Notes: generated by a model not told the origin, from the sequence alone. Shown: positions 43,952 to 53,091, numbered from the stretch's first letter. The stretch: 64,000 nucleotides of DNA from CAVQCA01 sp963710815 (GCA_963710815.1 CAVQCA010000048.1:1-64000), one strand, 5' to 3'. Program-made: numbers and translations.

Positions 43952-44584
43952 CTAACTGACGGTTTCCTGATTGCCGTTCAGAAAATCGACGACACCGGTA
44001 GCCAGCGAGTATTCGGCGCCGACGATGAGCAGGTCGTCGTGCTCGATGAGATCCTCGATCAATTCAGACCCGTGCCGCAGGTGGTTGACCGAGGCGCGAA
44101 CATTGGCCCGCACCGCCTGCTGCATCAGCGCCTCGGGATGATGCCGCAACTCCGTCGCCAGCAGTCCTTCCACGGACGGGCGGATACGGTCGACGATGGA
44201 ACGGATATTGCGCGACTGATCACCGGTCGGACGCTGCAGTTGCTCGACCGTGGCGCGCACCGCGCCACACTGGGAATGCCCCAGCACCACCACCAGCCGC
44301 GTGTCGAACCGCGCCACGGCAAACTCGACGCTTCCCACCTGAGAGGGCGCGACGATGTTGCCGGCGACCCGGATGACGAACAGGTCGCCCAGTCCCTGGT
44401 CGAAGACGATCTCGGCGGGGACGCGGGAGTCCGAACAGCCGAGAATGACGGCGAACGGTTCCTGGCCGGCGGTGAGTTCTGTGCGTTTGGCATGGCTGAG
44501 CAGGGTATCGGGGCTGCGCAGGCCGGCGGCGAACCGCTGGTTCCCTTCCCGCAGGCGTTGCAGCGCGGTGACGGCGTCGATCAT
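43952..44584 (-). CDS. Beta-class carbonic anhydrase
   Basis: The 210-residue enzyme has the beta-class zinc site: Cys50, Asp52, Arg54 in CSDSRV and His103, Cys106 in GHSQCGAV. It interconverts CO2 and bicarbonate in the cytosol or periplasm; no signal peptide is seen from ATG 44584. Upstream in-frame ATGs at 44626 and 44686 would add 14 or 34 Arg-rich residues. It stands alone between intergenic repeats. Confidence 0.93.
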   Translation of the reverse strand: MIDAVTALQRLREGNQRFAAGLRSPDTLLSHAKRTELTAGQEPFAVILGCSDSRVPAEIVFDQGLGDLFVIRVAGNIVAPSQVGSVEFAVARFDTRLVVVLGHSQCGAVRATVEQLQRPTGDQSRNIRSIVDRIRPSVEGLLATELRHHPEALMQQAVRANVRASVNHLRHGSELIEDLIEHDDLLIVGAEYSLATGVVDFLNGNQETVS

Positions 44585-45048
44585 GTCTGTGGTATTCCAT
44601 ACTGTCCGGTTCAATGGTCGCTTCATCCGTCGTGAATCGCGTGGCGGTTCGCGAGGGGCGAGGCGAGACGTCAGGCGATTATCCACGCTTCCGCCGGGTT
44701 GGGTGAATACACCAGGGTAAAGAGCTGCATTAGGCTGCGCCTCGCACCATCTAGCGGGTTACGTCTCAGGAAACGCTCGCATGCCCCTGCATACTTTCCA
44801 CATCCATGAGAAAATACTCGTATAAAAAACGCAAAGACGCAAAGACGCAAAGAACGCAAAGTTCTTTCATTATTTTGAATAAAGAACTTCTCTGCGCTCT
44901 TTGCGTCTCTGCGGTGAAAAGGGTGTTTATGCACGAATAGCCCCTGTCAGGGAACGGTATGGCGTTACTAATGTGATGTTTAATACTTGAATACTGCCAC
45001 TTCAATATGTAATATCACGACTCAGTCGTAACAAGGGATACCCTGAAC
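44585..45048. other. Intergenic region with GCAAAG palindrome
   Basis: About 460 bp between carbonic anhydrase and the XRE gene. It contains the 44828-44915 hairpin repeat and an AT-rich segment (44940-45015) likely to hold the promoter of the XRE-ehr operon. No further gene is seen. Confidence 0.6.
44828..44915. repeat. AACGCAAAGACGCAAAG palindromic repeat (copy 1)
   Basis: Left side has four tandem GCAAAG units (from 44828); right side has the complementary CTTTGCGTCTCTGCGGTG (to 44915), with AAAGTTCTTT and AAAGAACTT also complementary, so the whole forms a long hairpin. Related copies are at 52188-52431 and 60964-61156. Confidence 0.8.
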
Positions 45049-45318
45049 ATGATCACCGCCGCGCAGATCCGGGCCGCCCGGGCACTGCTGGGACTGGATC
45101 AGCGACGCCTGGCCGAGGCGGCGGGATTGTCGCTGCCGACCATACAGCGCATGGAGGGCAGTGCCGGGCAGGTGCGCGGCAACGTGGAATCTCTGGTGAG
45201 GGTGGTCGAGGCGCTGGAGAAGGCCGGCGTCGAGCTGATCGGCGAAGGCGCCTCGAGCGCCGGCGGGGGCCGCGGGGTGCGCCTCAAGACGCCGCCGGGG
45301 GAGGAGGCGGCAACGTGA
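45049..45318 (+). CDS. XRE-family helix-turn-helix protein
   Basis: The 89-residue protein is a single Cro/C1-type domain: IRAARALLGLDQRRLAEAAGLSLPTIQRMEGSAG (HTH about residues 18-40; LDQRRLAEAAGLS then TIQRME), followed by a short tail. Its stop overlaps the GTG start of the HyfB-like gene (GTGA), so it is translationally coupled to the ehr operon and is a good candidate for its regulator. Confidence 0.85.
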   Translation: MITAAQIRAARALLGLDQRRLAEAAGLSLPTIQRMEGSAGQVRGNVESLVRVVEALEKAGVELIGEGASSAGGGRGVRLKTPPGEEAAT

Positions 45319-47327
45319 ATGCGCCTGTCGCGCTGGTGCTCGCCGCACTGGCGGTGCTGCTGGCGCTGCTTTCCTCCGCGGTGTCGGTGTTCGCGGTGCG
45401 GGCGCCGCGTATCGTGCGTCTGCTCGCGATGCCGCTGTTCGGGCTCGCCGGTCTCGCGGCGCTGGCGGCGGGACTGGGCGCCCTGTTCCAGGACGGCGTG
45501 GCCACGGCCACGTTGCCGCTCGGGTTGCCGTGGCTGCCCTCGCGGGTGCGACTCGATGCGCTGTCCGGTTTCTTTCTCGGCGTCATCGGCGTGGTGAGCG
45601 TCGCCGTCGGGCTTTACGGTCCGGCCTATGTGCGCGGCTTCGAGCGCGGGCGCGATTCGCTCACGGCGCTCGGCGGTTTTGCCGGGCTGTTCCTCGCCGG
45701 CATGCTGCTGGTGGTGCTCGCCGACGACGCCTTCCTGTTCATGGTGAGCTGGGAGGTGATGTCGCTGTCCTCCTATTTTCTTGTGGCTTTCCAGCACGAG
45801 AACGCCGCCAATCGCCGCGCCGCCTTCCTCTACCTGTTGATGGCGCACATCGGCGGACTCGCTATCCTGCTCGGCTACGGCGTGCTCGCCTCGTTCGGCG
45901 GCGGCTTCGCCTTCGAGGCCATGCGCGCGGCGCCGCTCACCTCCGGCTGGGCCAGCGTGGCGTTCGTGCTGGCGTTCATCGGCTTCGGCATGAAGGCGGG
46001 GCTGGTGCCGCTGCATGCCTGGCTGCCGGAAGCCCACCCGGCCGCGCCCTCGCATATTTCGGCGCTGATGTCCGGTGTGATGCTGAAAGTGGCGGTCTAC
46101 GGCTTCATCCGTTTCGTGTTCGATCTGCTCGGCGATGTTCAGTGGCAATGGGGTGTGGCGGTGCTCGTCATCGGCGGCGTCTCGGCGCTGACCGGCGTGC
46201 TCGCCGCGCTGCTGCAGACCGACCTCAAGCGCCTGCTGGCCTATTCCTCGGTGGAGAATCTCGGCATCATCTTCATCGGTCTGGGGCTCGCGCTGGTGTT
46301 TCTCGGCACGGGCCATGCGCCGCTCGGCACGCTGGCCTTCGTCGCCGCGCTCTACCATGTGCTCAACCACGCACTCTTCAAGGGCTTGCTGTTCCTGGGG
46401 GCGGGCGCGATCCTGCACAGCACCCATGAACGCGATCTCGAGCAGATGGGCGGCCTGCTGCGGCGCATGCCCTGGACCGGACTGTTCTTCCTGCTCGGCT
46501 GCATCTCCATCGCGGCGCTGCCGCCGTTCAACGGCTTCGTTTCCGAGTGGCTGACCTTCCAGGCGGCACTGCAGGCCTGGCAGCTCGAGAGCGGCGTGCT
46601 GCGCAGTCTCATTCCCATCGTCTCGGCGGTGCTGGCGCTGACCGGCGCGCTGGTCGCGGCGACTTTCGTCAAGGTCTACGGTGTCGCCTTCCTCGGTCAG
46701 GCCCGCAGCCGCCATGTGCGACGCGCCCGCCAGGTGCCCTTCGGCATGCGCGCGGGGCAGGGCTGGCTGGCATTGCTGTGTCTGCTGTTCGGCGTGCTGC
46801 CCACGGCGGTTATCGGTGTGATCAACGGCATTCCCCAACAACTTCTCGGCGCCGGACTGCCGCAGGCCGCCGCCCACGGCTGGCTCTGGCTGACGCCGGT
46901 CTCGCCCGCGACGGCGAGCTACAGCGCGCCGCTGGTGGTCGTGCTGCTCGCCCTGCTGGCAGCAACGGCGCTGTGGAGCCTGCGCCGCGGCGCGGTGCGC
47001 CGGGTGCGCCGCTGCGATGCCTGGGACTGCGGCTTCGCGCCGCCCACGCCGCGCATGCAATACACCGCCACGGCTTTCGCCCAGCCGATCCGGCAGGTGT
47101 TCGCACTGCTGTTCCACATCGAGGAGTCGGTCGGTCGGCGCGAGGACGGCACGCTGCGCTACCAGCTCAGTATCGGTGATCGCGCCTGGGGCCTCTTCTA
47201 CGCACCGGTGATGCGGGCGGTGGAGTCCGCCTCGCGCCGGGTGGTGCGGCTGCAGTCCGGTAATGTGCGCGTCTATCTCGGCTGGACGCTTGCCACGCTG
47301 GTGGTGCTGCTATGGATCATCTCCTGA
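45315..47327 (+). CDS. Ehr/hydrogenase-4-type antiporter-like subunit (HyfB-like)
   Basis: The 670-residue membrane protein belongs to the NuoL/HyfB proton-translocating family, with about 16 helices; VSWEVMSLSSYFLVAFQHE, GFGMKAGLVPLHAWLPEAHP (Lys and His on broken helices) and LLQTDLKRLLAYSSVENLG are signatures. It begins at GTG inside the XRE stop and overlaps the HyfC-like gene by 16 bp. It should form the distal ion-pumping arm of the complex whose large subunit is at 50573-52159. Confidence 0.9.
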   Translation: MNAPVALVLAALAVLLALLSSAVSVFAVRAPRIVRLLAMPLFGLAGLAALAAGLGALFQDGVATATLPLGLPWLPSRVRLDALSGFFLGVIGVVSVAVGLYGPAYVRGFERGRDSLTALGGFAGLFLAGMLLVVLADDAFLFMVSWEVMSLSSYFLVAFQHENAANRRAAFLYLLMAHIGGLAILLGYGVLASFGGGFAFEAMRAAPLTSGWASVAFVLAFIGFGMKAGLVPLHAWLPEAHPAAPSHISALMSGVMLKVAVYGFIRFVFDLLGDVQWQWGVAVLVIGGVSALTGVLAALLQTDLKRLLAYSSVENLGIIFIGLGLALVFLGTGHAPLGTLAFVAALYHVLNHALFKGLLFLGAGAILHSTHERDLEQMGGLLRRMPWTGLFFLLGCISIAALPPFNGFVSEWLTFQAALQAWQLESGVLRSLIPIVSAVLALTGALVAATFVKVYGVAFLGQARSRHVRRARQVPFGMRAGQGWLALLCLLFGVLPTAVIGVINGIPQQLLGAGLPQAAAHGWLWLTPVSPATASYSAPLVVVLLALLAATALWSLRRGAVRRVRRCDAWDCGFAPPTPRMQYTATAFAQPIRQVFALLFHIEESVGRREDGTLRYQLSIGDRAWGLFYAPVMRAVESASRRVVRLQSGNVRVYLGWTLATLVVLLWIIS

Positions 47328-48274
47328 CCATGGCCGCCTGGGGAGCGGCCCTGCTGCAGGCGCTGCTGTACGCCGCGCTCGCCCCGTTGCTGGTCGGCTG
47401 GATCCGCAAGCTCAAGGCGCGGCTGCAGAACCGGCGCGGCGCCTCCGTGCTGCAGCCTTACCGCGACCTGCGCAAGCTGCTGCTCAAGGAGGCGCGGGTT
47501 GCCCATACCGCCTCGCCGCTGTTCCGCGCCGCGCCCTACATCGTGTTCGTCGCCATCTGGCTGGCGGCGGCGACCGTGCCGCTGGTGGCGGTGAGCCTGC
47601 CGACCGCGGCGATTGCCGACATCATCGTGCTGGTGGGGCTGCTGGCGCTCGCGCGCTTTTTTCTGGCGCTCGCGGGCATGGACGTCGGCACGGCCTTCGG
47701 CGGCATGGGCGCCTCGCGGGAGATGCTGGTCTCGGCGCTGGCCGAGCCGGCCATGCTGATGGCCGTGTTCACCCTCGCCATGAGCGCCCACAGCACCAAC
47801 CTCGCGAGCGTCATCGACTATCAGCTCGGCGCCTTCGCGCTGCGACCCTCGTTTCTGTTCGCCCTCGGCGGCCTGATCCTGGTGGCGCTCGCCGAGACCG
47901 GCCGCATTCCGGTGGACAATCCGGCGACACACCTCGAACTCACCATGATCCACGAGGCCATGCTGCTGGAATATTCGGGCCGGCACCTCGCGCTGATGGA
48001 ATGGGCGGCCCAGATCAAGCTGCTGCTCTACGGCGCGCTCATCGCCAACATCTTCTTCCCCTGGGGTATTGCACGGAGCTTCGCGCCGGCGGATCTCGGC
48101 ATCGGTCTGGCCGCCGTCGTGCTCAAGCTGCTCGCACTCGGCGCGGCGCTCGCACTCGGCGAGACCGTGCTCGCCAAGATGCGGTTGTTCCGCGCCCCGG
48201 CGTTCCTCAATCTCGCATTGCTGCTCGCCCTGCTCGGACTGCTGAGTCAGGTCATCCTGGAGGTGGGCGCATGA
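47312..48274 (+). CDS. Ehr/hydrogenase-4-type subunit HyfC-like (NuoH family)
   Basis: The 320-residue membrane protein matches NuoH/HycD/HyfC: QPYRDLRKLLLKE near residue 48, GGMGASREMLVSALAEPA, AETGRIPVDNPATHLELTMIHEAMLLEYSGRHLAL. This subunit links the hydrophilic module to the antiporter-like ones. It overlaps the preceding gene by 16 bp and the following by 4 bp. Confidence 0.92.
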   Translation: MDHLLTMAAWGAALLQALLYAALAPLLVGWIRKLKARLQNRRGASVLQPYRDLRKLLLKEARVAHTASPLFRAAPYIVFVAIWLAAATVPLVAVSLPTAAIADIIVLVGLLALARFFLALAGMDVGTAFGGMGASREMLVSALAEPAMLMAVFTLAMSAHSTNLASVIDYQLGAFALRPSFLFALGGLILVALAETGRIPVDNPATHLELTMIHEAMLLEYSGRHLALMEWAAQIKLLLYGALIANIFFPWGIARSFAPADLGIGLAAVVLKLLALGAALALGETVLAKMRLFRAPAFLNLALLLALLGLLSQVILEVGA

Positions 48275-48972
48275 ACATCGCCCTGCTGCCGCTGCTGCAG
48301 CAGATCGTGCTGGTGCTGGCGGCGCTCGTGCTGTTCACCTCGTTCGTGCTGCTTGCCCAGGCGCGTCTGGTCGCCGCCATCCACGCCTTCGCCTGGCAGG
48401 GCGCGCTGGTAGCGGCGGTGACCACCGTGGTGGCGGCGACCGGCCAGACGCCCCATCTGTATTTTTCCGCGCTGCTCACCCTGGCGCTCAAGGCCCTGCT
48501 GATCCCGTGGATGCTGCACCGGCTGACGCGCCGGCTGGCGATCGACCGCCACGTGGAATCGCTGCGTCGTCCCGCCCTGGTGATCATGGCGGCCGTGGCG
48601 CTGGTGATTTTCAGCTACTGGCTGGTGCTGCCCATCGTGCAGCAGGAACTGGCCTATACCCGCAACATCGTCGCCATCAGTCTCGCCGTGGTGCTGATCG
48701 GGCTGCTGATGATGGTGTTTCGCCAGCAGGCGGTGGCCCAGGTGCTCGGGTTCATGTCGATGGAGAACGGCCTGTTCCTGGCCGCGGTCTCCGCCACCGC
48801 CGGCATGCCGCTGGTGGTGGAACTGGGTGTGGCCTTCGACGTGCTGGTGGCGATGGTGCTGTTCGGGGTGTTCTTTTTCCAGATCCGCGAAAGCATCGAC
48901 TCGCTCGACGTGGATCGCCTCAACCGGCTGACCGAGACCCCGGAGCAGGACGTGGTGGGGGAGGGTGGATGA
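48271..48972 (+). CDS. Ehr/hydrogenase-4-type subunit HyfE-like
   Basis: The 233-residue protein has about seven membrane helices and matches HyfE, whose N-terminal part is NuoK-like: LLAQARLVAAIHAFAWQGALVA, LTLALKALLIPWMLHRL, FMSMENGLFLAAVSATAGMPLVVELG. It starts in the hyfC-like stop and overlaps the HyfF-like gene by 4 bp. Its Glu residues in ENGLF and VELG correspond to those of proton channels. Confidence 0.88.
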   Translation: MNIALLPLLQQIVLVLAALVLFTSFVLLAQARLVAAIHAFAWQGALVAAVTTVVAATGQTPHLYFSALLTLALKALLIPWMLHRLTRRLAIDRHVESLRRPALVIMAAVALVIFSYWLVLPIVQQELAYTRNIVAISLAVVLIGLLMMVFRQQAVAQVLGFMSMENGLFLAAVSATAGMPLVVELGVAFDVLVAMVLFGVFFFQIRESIDSLDVDRLNRLTETPEQDVVGEGG

Positions 48973-50441
48973 TCGCGCTGCTGATTGTCCTGCTCACGCC
49001 GGTGGCGGGCGCGCTCGTGCTGGCGCTTCTGCGTCCGCCGGGCCTGGCCGGCTGGCTGAATGTCGCGGTCTCCACGATGACCTTCGGCGCGGCCGCCTGG
49101 CTGACCTGGACGGTCGCCGCAAGCGGCGAGATCGCCGGCTACAGCTTCCGCGTCGATGACTTCAATGTCTACCTGGTGGCGCTGACCGCTTTCATCGGCC
49201 TGACTACCTCGATCTTCTCCCGTCCCTACATGCGCCATGTGTGCGAAACCGGCCTGACCCGCAAGCGCGGCCTGCGCATCTACCACGCCATGTACCAGGC
49301 GTTCATGTTCACCATGCTGCTGGCCCTGACCACCGACAACCTCGGCGTGTTGTGGGTGGCGGTCGAGGGTGCGACGCTGGCGACGGTGCTGCTGGTGTCC
49401 CTGTACCGCACGCCGGAGGCGGTGGAGGCGGCCTGGAAGTATTTCATCCTCTGCGGCGTCGGCATCGCGCTCGCGCTGTTCGGGACGGTGCTCACCTACT
49501 TTGCGGCGCAGCACGTGATCGCCGACCCGTCCGCCGGGCTCACCTGGAGCACGCTCTACCGGCATGCCGGGCATCTCGAACCCGCGGTGATGCGTCTCGC
49601 CTTCGTCTTCCTGCTGGTGGGCTACGGCACCAAGGTGGGTCTGGTGCCCATGCACCAGTGGCTGCCGGACGCGCACTCGGAAGGCCCCACGCCCATGTCC
49701 GCCGTGCTCTCCGGACTGCTGCTCAACGTCGCGCTGTACGCGGTGGTGCGGCTGAAGATGCTGGTGGACGGTTCGCTCGCGGCCAGTGACGCGCCGCATC
49801 TCGCCGGTTATCTGCTCATGGGCTTCGGCATGGTGTCGTTCCTGGTGGCGAGTCTGTTCCTGCACCGCCAGCGCGACATCAAGCGCATGTTCAGCTACTC
49901 GTCCATCGAGCACATGGGCCTGATGACCTTCGCCTTCGGGCTCGGCGGACCGCTCGCCACCTTCGGGGCGCTGCTGCACATGCTGGTGCACTCGTTCACC
50001 AAGTCGGCCATCTTCGTCACCGTGGGTCACGCCACGCACATCGCCGGCACCCAGCGCATCGATCATATCCGCGGACTGATCCGGACCCAGCCGGCGGTGG
50101 GCTGGTCGCTGCTGATCGCCGTGGCGGCCATCGCGGGGTTTCCACCGTTCGGCGTGTTCACCAGCGAGTTCCTGCTGCTCACGGCCACCATGCAGGCGCA
50201 GCCCTGGTTGACGGTGGCGCTGCTCGTCGGCCTGGCGGTTGCTTTCGCCGGGCTGTTCCGCAACCTGCACCCGATGGTCTACGGCGCCGCGCCCGAGGGC
50301 CGGAAACCGGTGCGCGCCAATATGCTCCCGGTCGCGATTCACCTCGCGCTGGTGCTGTGGCTGGGACTGGCCATTCCCGGGTTTCTGGCGCAATGGCTGG
50401 ACCGCGCGACCGAACTGATCACCGGGAGTCACCTCTTATGA
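48969..50441 (+). CDS. Ehr/hydrogenase-4-type antiporter-like subunit (HyfF-like)
   Basis: The 490-residue membrane protein is a second NuoN/HyfF-type antiporter subunit: WVAVEGATLATVLLVSLY, LVGYGTKVGLVPMHQWLPDAHSEGP, HRQRDIKRMFSYSSIEHMG, HMLVHSFTKSAIFVTVGH. ATG 48969 overlaps the hyfE-like stop. It is followed by a REPIN hairpin before the large-subunit gene, an unusual insertion in an otherwise tightly overlapping operon. Confidence 0.92.
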   Translation: MIALLIVLLTPVAGALVLALLRPPGLAGWLNVAVSTMTFGAAAWLTWTVAASGEIAGYSFRVDDFNVYLVALTAFIGLTTSIFSRPYMRHVCETGLTRKRGLRIYHAMYQAFMFTMLLALTTDNLGVLWVAVEGATLATVLLVSLYRTPEAVEAAWKYFILCGVGIALALFGTVLTYFAAQHVIADPSAGLTWSTLYRHAGHLEPAVMRLAFVFLLVGYGTKVGLVPMHQWLPDAHSEGPTPMSAVLSGLLLNVALYAVVRLKMLVDGSLAASDAPHLAGYLLMGFGMVSFLVASLFLHRQRDIKRMFSYSSIEHMGLMTFAFGLGGPLATFGALLHMLVHSFTKSAIFVTVGHATHIAGTQRIDHIRGLIRTQPAVGWSLLIAVAAIAGFPPFGVFTSEFLLLTATMQAQPWLTVALLVGLAVAFAGLFRNLHPMVYGAAPEGRKPVRANMLPVAIHLALVLWLGLAIPGFLAQWLDRATELITGSHLL

Positions 50442-50470
50442 GACACCCTCGAAAGACCGGGATACCTCCG

Positions 50471-50539
50471 GCAGGAGCGGGCTTGCCCGCGAACAGGTTG
50501 AATTTGAAATGTACCCTTCGCGGGCAAGCCCGCTCCTAC
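50471..50539. repeat. REPIN hairpin inside the ehr operon
   Basis: Left arm 50471-50493 (GCAGGAGCGGGCTTGCCCGC then GAA) and right arm 50517-50539 pair over 21 perfect bases with a 23-bp loop. The right arm is identical to the REP unit at 38572-38592. It separates the HyfF-like and large-subunit genes. Confidence 0.9.
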
Positions 50540-50572
50540 AGTATCTCTGGATTCGAACACTTCGAGGTGCCT

Positions 50573-52159
50573 GTGAGCCGCTTCGACTGGCTGTCCGAGT
50601 ACCTGGCGCGTCTCGAGGATGACCACATCCTGGTGCGCACCGGCAGCGCTTCCCGCCTCGCACCCGCGCATTTTCTGACACTGGATGCCGAGGACTGGAG
50701 TCGCGCCGGGCACATTGCGCGCGCCTTCGGCTGCCGCTTCGCCGGGCTGTGGGGCGATCCGGGCGAGGACCGTATCAGCGTCTACGCCTGTCTCGAGCAT
50801 GAGAGGGATTACCTGGTGCTCGCGACCCGCGTGCCAGCGAACCAGCCGGTGGTGGCCTCATTGGCGCCGAGCTTCCCGGGCGCCGACCGCCTGGAGCGCC
50901 ACCTGCAGGATCTGTGCGGCATCACGTGCCAGAACCATCCCGACAGTCGCCGCTGGACCCGTCATCAGGCCTGGCCCGAGTCCAGCCATCCCCTGCGCAG
51001 TGATTTTCCCGTGGCCGGGCAGTCGCCGCGACGCACGCCGGCCGATGCCGACTACCCCTTCGTGCGCGTGCAGGGCAGCGGCGTTTACGAAATTCCGGTC
51101 GGTCCCGTGCACGCGGGCATCATCGAGCCCGGACACTTTCGCTTCCAGGCGGTGGGCGAGCAGGTGCTGCGCCTGGAGGAGCGCCTCGGCTATGTGCACA
51201 AGGGCATCGAGAAGCTCGCCGTGGGGCGCGACCCCGCCGCGCTTGCGCGGCTGGCCGGGCGCGTCTCGGGGGATTCCACCGTGGCGCATGCCTGGGCTGC
51301 CTGTCAGGCCATGGAACGCGCGGCCCTGTGCTCCGTGCCGGCGCGTGCCGCGAGCCTGCGGGCGCTCGCCTGCGAGCGCGAGCGCATCGCCAACCACCTC
51401 GGCGACATCGGCGCCGTCTGCAATGATGTCGGTTTCAGCTTCGCCCATGTCCAGTGCGCGCGCCTGCGCGAGCACTGGCAGCGTCGCAGCCATGCACTGT
51501 TCGGACATCGCTTCATGATGGATCTGGTGGTGCCGGGCGGGGTGGCGCGCGACCTTCCGGCCGATGCGCCGGAGCAACTGCGTGACGACCACGCCGCGCT
51601 GCGCCGTGGCATCGAGCCGCTGTTCGACATCATCGAGGATCACCCGTCGCTGGATGACCGGCTGTTCGGTACCGGGCGGCTGAGTGTCGAGGACGCCCGC
51701 GATCTCGGCTGCACCGGCTACGTGGGCAAGGCGAGCGGACAGGGATTCGATGCGCGGCGCGACAATCCCTATCCGCCCTACGACGAACTGGCGGTGGAAG
51801 CGCCGCTGGAGACCGAAGGCGACGTCGCCGCACGGGTACGGGTGCGCATGGTGGAGGTGCGCGAGAGCCTGACGCTCATGGATCACCTGCTCGATGCCCT
51901 GCCGGACGGTGACATCGTCACTCCCTTGCTTACACCGCCAGCCGGGTCGATGGGCATGGGGTTCATCGACGGCTGGCGCGGTGAGGTGCTTGCCTTCGTG
52001 CGTTTCGCGCAGAGCGGGCGCATCGGACGCTATTTTCCGCGCGACCCGAGCTGGTTCACCTGGCCGGCGCTGGAGCGGCTGATCCACGGCAACATCGTTC
52101 CCGACTTCCCGGTGTGCAACAAGTCGGTCAACGCCTCGTACTCGGGTCACGATTTATAA
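50573..52159 (+). CDS. Ehr large subunit: hydrogenase/NuoCD-like protein without nickel ligands
   Basis: The 528-residue protein joins a NuoC-like N terminus (residues 1-130) to a NuoD/group 4 hydrogenase large-subunit domain (GPVHAGIIEPGHFRFQ about 177-192, ERLGYVHKGIEKLA, LACERERIANHLGDIGAV). In the L1 motif (RICGIC in group 4 hydrogenases) it has RVSGDS, with Ser232 and Ser235 for both cysteines; in the L2 motif (DPCxxC) the aligned end NASYSGHDL has Ser522 and Gly525, and the protein stops there with no cleavable tail. All four NiFe ligands are therefore absent, which is the definition of energy-converting hydrogenase-related (Ehr) complexes. GTG 50573 follows GAGGTG. Confidence 0.88.
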   Translation: MSRFDWLSEYLARLEDDHILVRTGSASRLAPAHFLTLDAEDWSRAGHIARAFGCRFAGLWGDPGEDRISVYACLEHERDYLVLATRVPANQPVVASLAPSFPGADRLERHLQDLCGITCQNHPDSRRWTRHQAWPESSHPLRSDFPVAGQSPRRTPADADYPFVRVQGSGVYEIPVGPVHAGIIEPGHFRFQAVGEQVLRLEERLGYVHKGIEKLAVGRDPAALARLAGRVSGDSTVAHAWAACQAMERAALCSVPARAASLRALACERERIANHLGDIGAVCNDVGFSFAHVQCARLREHWQRRSHALFGHRFMMDLVVPGGVARDLPADAPEQLRDDHAALRRGIEPLFDIIEDHPSLDDRLFGTGRLSVEDARDLGCTGYVGKASGQGFDARRDNPYPPYDELAVEAPLETEGDVAARVRVRMVEVRESLTLMDHLLDALPDGDIVTPLLTPPAGSMGMGFIDGWRGEVLAFVRFAQSGRIGRYFPRDPSWFTWPALERLIHGNIVPDFPVCNKSVNASYSGHDL

Positions 52160-52187
52160 CGGGTATACGTCGATGAACACCGTATTC

Positions 52188-52431
52188 AACGCAAAGACGC
52201 AAAGTACGCAAAGAAATTTATTATCAAAAACAGTCAGGGAACCTCTGAATATGTCATCCTCCAGAAAGCGAACATCCAGTATTTCGCTGATTCTGTTTGG
52301 CCGGGATGATTGGTTGCGCTCGCCCTGTGGATATTCAACGAGCTGCGCGTCTTTATCCCGCTTTCGCGTGAATGAAAGTCCTGAACACATGGTAATCAGT
52401 AGTCTTTGCGTTCTTTGCGTCTTTGCGGTGA
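52188..52431. repeat. AACGCAAAGACGCAAAG palindromic repeat (copy 2), inside the ehr operon
   Basis: Left arm 52188-52215 (AACGCAAAGACGCAAAG, TACGCAAAG) and right arm 52403-52431 (CTTTGCGTTCTTTGCGTC, TTTGCGGTGA) enclose about 190 bp with no gene. It fills the 302-bp gap between the Ehr large and small subunit genes, starting 28 bp after the large-subunit stop. Confidence 0.8.
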
Positions 52432-52461
52432 GTTCATTTCCCTGGGGTTAGAGACTGAACC

Positions 52462-52971
52462 ATGTTTCGCATACTCAAACAATCGCTGCTGACGGGCATT
52501 GTCACCGAAGCGCCGCCGGAGAGCGATGACGCCGAGCTGGAGCGACTCGGCATTGTGCTTCGCCGGCGCATCGATGCGCGTCTCGGGCGCAGCCTCGCCA
52601 TCCGCCAGGTGGACGCCGGTTCCTGCAACGGCTGCGAACTGGAGATTCACGCCCTCAACAATCCCTACCACGACGTCGAGCGCTTCGGCGTGCATTTCGT
52701 GGCCTCGCCGCGGCACGCCGACGTGCTGCTGGTCACCGGCCCGGTGTCGCGTCACATGGAGACTGCGCTGCGGCGTACCTGGCGCGCCACACCCGCGCCG
52801 AAGCTGGTGATCGCGGCCGGCGCCTGCGCCTGCGACGGCGGCGAGTTCGGCGTGTCCTACGCGAGCTGCGGCGCGGTGGAGAACGTCATCCCCGTGGATG
52901 CCAAAATCCCCGGCTGCCCGCCCACGCCGATCGATCTGCTGAAGGGCCTGCTCGGGGTGATACCCCGCTGA
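52462..52971 (+). CDS. Ehr small subunit (NuoB/HyfI-like, [4Fe-4S])
   Basis: The 169-residue protein is a NuoB-family subunit with the proximal cluster ligands: Cys55 and Cys58 in SCNGCELE, Cys122/Cys124 in GACACDGG, Cys136 in SCGAVE and Cys152 in PGCPPTP. All are present, so an electron-transfer cluster can be built even though the partner large subunit has no nickel site. No HycB/HyfA-type ferredoxin subunit is encoded nearby, so the electron donor or acceptor is unknown. Last gene of the operon. Confidence 0.9.
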   Translation: MFRILKQSLLTGIVTEAPPESDDAELERLGIVLRRRIDARLGRSLAIRQVDAGSCNGCELEIHALNNPYHDVERFGVHFVASPRHADVLLVTGPVSRHMETALRRTWRATPAPKLVIAAGACACDGGEFGVSYASCGAVENVIPVDAKIPGCPPTPIDLLKGLLGVIPR

Positions 52972-53091
52972 TCGGCTCGTCGCTTGTTGTACAGATTCGA
53001 CCCCGTGACCTGTCGCGCGGGATAGGACATAATCCGCACCAGCACGGGAACAAACCACGCACCGATCGAGTATCCGCGGAGAACCGCCTAG

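Noticed and set aside
45099..47117. Reverse-strand open frame of 672 codons opposite the HyfB-like gene
   Set aside because: It is rich in Arg, Gln, His and Glu with no domain, and lies antisense to a clear membrane protein; high GC content keeps such frames open. The same applies to 48654-50432 and 10201-11640 on the reverse strand.
50573..52159. Group 4 [NiFe]-hydrogenase large subunit
   Set aside because: Both CxxC nickel motifs are replaced (Ser/Ser and Ser/Gly) and the C-terminal processing tail is absent, so I call it an Ehr protein instead.
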